DNA from: CAYNUJ01 sp964621225
Lineage (GTDB): Bacteria; Bacteroidota; Ignavibacteria; Ignavibacteriales; Melioribacteraceae
Reading direction: 5' to 3'
Assembly (NCBI GenBank): GCA_964621225.1
Contig: CAZULK010000010.1
Span: 1 to 36,565 of the forward strand
Length of the DNA stretch: 36,565 nucleotides
Within the stretch, counting starts at the first letter, position 1. Each line of letters starts with the position of its first letter. Below the pieces are notes generated by a model that did not search any database, was not told where the DNA came from, and saw only the letters and a list, made by a program, of their open reading frames with translations. The position numbers were made by a program, and so were the translations under genes. Of the stretch, positions 33,166 through 36,565 are shown one piece after another.

Positions 33166-34368
33166 ATGAGCGATTTTAATTACAAATGTTATTCATGTGG
33201 AAAAACATTCGATAAAGATTTTATCGAAAATGATTTTGTTTATCTTTGTCCCGAATGCGGAAAGGCGGAGAAGAATAAACCTCTCGAAGGTGTACTAACT
33301 GTTGAGTATGATTACGATCGATTGAAAAAAGAATATAGCAGAGAATTTTTCAACTCTATTCCCTCAGGGAATTTATCACTTTACCCCAAACTCTGGCCGG
33401 TCGATTTCAATAAAATATCAGCCGGCATTTTGGAAAAGCTTGTTCTTCCTTCTAATCAATTACTTAATTATGTATTGGACGGGAATGAAGTGATCATTCA
33501 GGATGAAACTAAAAATCCCACGTTTTCTTTCAAAGACAGAGCTTCAATTTTGGTGGCTTTAAAAGCAATTGAGTTGGGTATTGAAGAAATAGCCGCTGCT
33601 TCAACAGGCAATGCAGGGTCATCATTGGCTGGCATTTGCGCAAGGATTGGATTAAAGAGCAAAATTTATGTGCCGGAAAACATTCCCGACGCCAAGCGTT
33701 TGCAAATAGAAACTTATGGCTCCGAGCTTGTAATTGTTGACGGGGATTATGATCTGGCATTCGATACCTGTTTGGATGATTCAATTAAAAATAAATACTA
33801 CAATCGTAATACAGCGTATAATCCATTGACAATAGAAGGAAAAAAGTGGGGAGCTTACGATATATTTATCAATACGAAAGGAAATTTGCCCGATAATATT
33901 TTTATTCCGGTTGGTGACGGAGTAATTATATCGGGAATATATAAGGGCTTCTATGAACTTAAGAAGTTGGGGTTGATAGACAAGTTGCCAAGATTGATTG
34001 CAGTTCAATCGGAGGGCAGCAGAGCGGTGGTTGATTATTTGAATGAAAAAGAATTCGAATATAAACCGGCATATACAATTGCGGACAGCATTTCTGCCGG
34101 TGCTCCACGAAATCTTTATATGGCTGCCGATGCGATTGAATTTACGGATGGATTTGCCGTTGCAATTGAGGATGATATGATTCTCAAAGCCCAGAAGGAG
34201 TTTATTCAATCGACCGGCATTTTAGCCGAACCTTCCTCGGCCGTAACCTATGCCGCATTCAAAAAGTTAAGCAATAATCCGGAAGTAAAGAATGGAAAGA
34301 ATATGCTGTTAATAACCGGAAACGGCTTGAAAGATATTTCATCTTTGGAGAAAATTAACAGCTTATAA
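33166..34368 (+). CDS. thrC: Threonine synthase
   Basis: This 400-residue PLP enzyme converts O-phosphohomoserine to threonine. An N-terminal zinc ribbon with C8, C11, C28 and C31 precedes the fold-type II core. The PLP lysine is K123 in NPTFSFKDRAS. The phosphate-binding loop is ASTGNAGSS, and the glycine-rich PVGDGVIISG and ITGNGLKD follow. Length fits the shorter bacterial/archaeal class. The zinc ribbon is common in this class. It stands 61 bases after the response regulator with no threonine-pathway neighbours in the window and no visible attenuator. Confidence 0.94.
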   Translation: MSDFNYKCYSCGKTFDKDFIENDFVYLCPECGKAEKNKPLEGVLTVEYDYDRLKKEYSREFFNSIPSGNLSLYPKLWPVDFNKISAGILEKLVLPSNQLLNYVLDGNEVIIQDETKNPTFSFKDRASILVALKAIELGIEEIAAASTGNAGSSLAGICARIGLKSKIYVPENIPDAKRLQIETYGSELVIVDGDYDLAFDTCLDDSIKNKYYNRNTAYNPLTIEGKKWGAYDIFINTKGNLPDNIFIPVGDGVIISGIYKGFYELKKLGLIDKLPRLIAVQSEGSRAVVDYLNEKEFEYKPAYTIADSISAGAPRNLYMAADAIEFTDGFAVAIEDDMILKAQKEFIQSTGILAEPSSAVTYAAFKKLSNNPEVKNGKNMLLITGNGLKDISSLEKINSL

Positions 34369-34492
34369 ATTTCTTTTTGTAACCCGGATCTAATAGGAGT
34401 AAATATTTCCGTGGCATAATTCAACCGGATTAGAAGGGAATAATTAATTTTTCCATAAATTTGCATTGCCGTTAAAATAAAGTGAGAAAGAA

Positions 34493-35917
34493 GTGAATAT
34501 TAAAGAAAGTTTATTAATATTATTTGAAAAATGGTCCGGCGAGAAAGCTACTGAATTCTATCCGTTGCCTCCGTCGGGTTCTTATAGAGAATATTACCGG
34601 ATAAAAAGTAAATCGAAAAGTGCAATTGGCGTTTACAATTCGGATGCAAAGGAAAATATTGCATTCCTGAATTTCAGTAAACATTTTAAATCGCATGGTC
34701 TTGCGGTACCCGAAATTTATGCCGAAGATCAGAAGAATGATATTTATTTGGAAGAAGATTTAGGCGACACTACACTTTTTGCATATTTAACGGCAATTCG
34801 GAAAAACGGTGAGTTTCCGAGCGAAGCTGCCGAAATCTATAAAAAAGTTTTGGAAGAATTACCTAAGTTTCAAATTACTGCAGCTAAAGATTTGGATTAT
34901 TCAGTTTGTTATCCACGCAGCGCATTCGATAAACAATCAATGCTTTGGGATTTGAATTATTTCAAATATTACTTTCTTAAACTGGCGAAAATTCCTTTCG
35001 AAGAACAAGCTCTTGAAAATGATTTTCATACTTTGATTCAATTTCTTTTGGAAGCCGGCACGGATTATTTCCTTTATAGAGATTTTCAATCCCGGAACAT
35101 AATGTTAATAAAGCATGAGCCTTATTTCATTGATTATCAAGGCGGAAGAAAGGGAGCTCTTCAATATGACGTTGCTTCGTTGCTTTACGATGCCAAGGCT
35201 GATATTCCGCAAGCATTAAGAACACAATTATTGAAGCACTATATAGACAATCTGAAAAACTATATAGAATTCGACGAAGCTAAATTCAGAGAATATTATT
35301 ACGGATACGTTTTAATAAGAATTATGCAAGCCATGGGTGCTTATGGTTTCAGAGGATTTTATGAAAAGAAAGAACATTTTCTGAAATCGATTCCGTTTGC
35401 TTTGGAAAATTTAACATGGTTGTTGGATAACATAGAACTTCCAATAAAAATCCCGGCCCTTTGGAATGCATTATTGAAAACAACTCAGTCTGAGAATCTG
35501 AAGAAATTCGGTACAAAAAAGAAAGAATATAAATTGAGTGTAACCGTTACAAGCTTCTCGTATAAAAAAGGAATACCCAACGATACTTCGGGTAACGGAG
35601 GTGGATTTGTATTCGACTGTAGAGGTTTATTGAATCCCGGAAGATACGACGAATACAAATTGTTAAACGGTAAAGACGAGGAAGTTATTCAATTCCTCGA
35701 AGAAAAAAGTAATGTTAAAGAATTTTTATCCCATGCCTTCTCGTTGGTTGATGCTACAGTGGAAAATTATATTGAAAGAAAATTCACCCACTTAATGGTT
35801 AATTTTGGTTGTACCGGAGGTCAGCACCGATCGGTTTATTGTGCGGAAGCAATGGCGAAACATTTGAAAGAAAAATATGATGTAAACGTGAACCTACATC
35901 ACATAGAGCAAAGCTAA
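34493..35917 (+). CDS. AmgK-like sugar kinase fused to RapZ C-terminal domain
   Basis: Residues 1 to about 330 form an aminoglycoside-phosphotransferase-fold kinase like AmgK, which phosphorylates the anomeric position of N-acetylmuramate and GlcNAc. Seen are PPSGSYREYYRI, the catalytic loop YRDFQSRN (195-202, D197) and the metal loop FIDYQGG (D214) followed by QYDVASLLYDA. Residues about 347-474 match the RapZ C-terminal domain (VTSFSYKKGIP; FDCRGLLNPGRY; GCTGGQHRSVYCAE), which in E. coli binds glucosamine-6-phosphate and regulates GlmS. The start is GTG at 34493 with a GAGAAAG site; no better ATG is in frame. A MurU-like nucleotidyltransferase follows after 17 bases, supporting a cell-wall amino-sugar salvage role. 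The usual His of the kinase loop is Tyr195. Coupling of sensing and kinase activity is inference. Confidence 0.87.
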   Translation: MNIKESLLILFEKWSGEKATEFYPLPPSGSYREYYRIKSKSKSAIGVYNSDAKENIAFLNFSKHFKSHGLAVPEIYAEDQKNDIYLEEDLGDTTLFAYLTAIRKNGEFPSEAAEIYKKVLEELPKFQITAAKDLDYSVCYPRSAFDKQSMLWDLNYFKYYFLKLAKIPFEEQALENDFHTLIQFLLEAGTDYFLYRDFQSRNIMLIKHEPYFIDYQGGRKGALQYDVASLLYDAKADIPQALRTQLLKHYIDNLKNYIEFDEAKFREYYYGYVLIRIMQAMGAYGFRGFYEKKEHFLKSIPFALENLTWLLDNIELPIKIPALWNALLKTTQSENLKKFGTKKKEYKLSVTVTSFSYKKGIPNDTSGNGGGFVFDCRGLLNPGRYDEYKLLNGKDEEVIQFLEEKSNVKEFLSHAFSLVDATVENYIERKFTHLMVNFGCTGGQHRSVYCAEAMAKHLKEKYDVNVNLHHIEQS

Positions 35918-35934
35918 GTGGAGGCGCTCACCAA

Positions 35935-36565
35935 ATGAAAGCCATGATATTTGCAGCCGGAAAGGGAACAAGGTTAAGACCCATTACGAATGAAATCCCC
36001 AAGGCGATGGTCGAATTAAATGGAAAGCCTTTAATCGCTCACGTGATTGAACATCTTAAGCACAACGGGATTGATGAGATTATCATTAATCTTCACTATT
36101 TGCCTGAAAGCATCAAAGAATATCTGAAGAGTAAAAATTATTTTAATATAAAAATCGAATTTTCCCATGAAGAAGAACTTTTGGATACGGGAGGCGGACT
36201 AAAAAAAGCAGCCCATTTTTTTGACGACGGCAAACCCTTTGTTGTTTATAATACTGATGTTATATCCAACATCGACTTAAGAAAGATGCTCGAATTCCAC
36301 AAAGCCAAACAAGGAATAGCTTCACTTGCTGTTCGCAAAAGAAAAACAAGTAGATATTTGCTTTTTGATAATGAGGGAAAACTTTGCGGATGGGAAAACA
36401 CTACCACAAAAGAGAGAAAATTATTTTCTTCGAAAAATAATCTTGAACAATTTGCTTTTAGCGGAATACATATCATCGAACCAGGTATATTCAACTTAAT
36501 GCCGGATAAGAAGAAGTTCAGTATGATCGAACTCTATCTTTCGAATTGTGAGCAAGAGAAAATTT
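35935..36565 (+). CDS. MurU-like sugar-1-phosphate nucleotidyltransferase, partial (cut by window end)
   Basis: The first 210 residues are visible and the frame is open to the window edge. The N-terminus MKAMIFAAGKGTRLRPIT with IPKAMVELNGKPLI is the nucleotide-binding signature of sugar nucleotidyltransferases. The acidic metal site is probably in VVYNTDVISNIDL. A GGAGG site lies 10 bases before the ATG, which is 17 bases after the kinase-RapZ gene, so they form an operon. In the known AmgK-MurU route, MurU makes UDP-MurNAc from MurNAc-1-phosphate. That context makes this identity more likely than a glucose or mannose pyrophosphorylase, but the sequence alone does not prove the sugar. Confidence 0.87.
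   Translation, partial: MKAMIFAAGKGTRLRPITNEIPKAMVELNGKPLIAHVIEHLKHNGIDEIIINLHYLPESIKEYLKSKNYFNIKIEFSHEEELLDTGGGLKKAAHFFDDGKPFVVYNTDVISNIDLRKMLEFHKAKQGIASLAVRKRKTSRYLLFDNEGKLCGWENTTTKERKLFSSKNNLEQFAFSGIHIIEPGIFNLMPDKKKFSMIELYLSNCEQEKI

Overview
The window is an AT-rich bacterial chromosome fragment of about 36.6 kb. It most likely belongs to the Ignavibacteria / Bacteroidota-Chlorobiota lineage. The clearest sign is the C-terminus of the 1179-residue secreted protein (25793-29332), which carries the Asn-Tyr-Pro-Asn-Pro-Phe-Asn-Pro motif of type IX secretion (T9SS) sorting domains. A group 3b [NiFe] hydrogenase, a Bacteroidota-like two-component pair and a DUF4920 protein fit this. Two runs of exactly 100 N (7374-7473 and 17287-17386) look like scaffold placeholders, so this is probably a draft or metagenome assembly. 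Both break conserved domains that need more than 100 bases. The placement is inference from families, not from a marker gene.

Layout. (1) 34-5001, minus strand: a tight operon for a soluble NAD(P)-linked group 3b hydrogenase, in the order hydB, a cyclic-nucleotide-binding-domain protein, hydG, hydD, hydA and a maturation protease. A 17-bp perfect inverted repeat lies upstream. (2) 5266-6288, minus: a polytopic putative heavy-metal exporter. (3) 6511-9165, plus: a NarL-type sensor kinase (its ATPase domain lost in the first gap), its response regulator, a small lipoprotein and a six-helix membrane protein, followed by a structured spacer and a terminator. (4) 9368-12858, minus: priA and an exported LD-carboxypeptidase. 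(5) 12946-17623, plus: DUF4920 protein, M23 endopeptidase, pyrophosphatase, sterol-desaturase-family enzyme, SMP-30-like secreted protein and class II aldolase. (6) 17666-23444, minus: two M24 aminopeptidases, a small zinc-ribbon protein and a large FAD/Fe-S dehydrogenase. (7) 23874-25623: a VapBC module convergent with an isolated phage-type lysis pair (GH108 muramidase and 3TM holin). (8) 25793-30796, minus: the T9SS beta-propeller protein, a small lipoprotein and a secreted acidic repeat protein. (9) 30929-36565, plus: an OmpR-type two-component system, threonine synthase, an AmgK-like sugar kinase fused to a RapZ C-terminal domain, and a MurU-like nucleotidyltransferase cut by the window end.

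How the genes fit together. The hydrogenase could exchange reducing equivalents between H2 and NAD(P)H, and the FAD/Fe-S dehydrogenase could feed electrons from a hydroxy acid. Cell-wall turnover recurs: LD-carboxypeptidase, M23 endopeptidase, GH108 muramidase with holin, and the kinase/nucleotidyltransferase pair that resembles the AmgK-MurU amino-sugar salvage route. The features most worth checking are the kinase-RapZ fusion, the orphan lysis cassette, the HTH-less cNMP-domain protein inside the hydrogenase operon, and four helically phased GTTAA repeats between the two-component system and the divergent acidic repeat protein.
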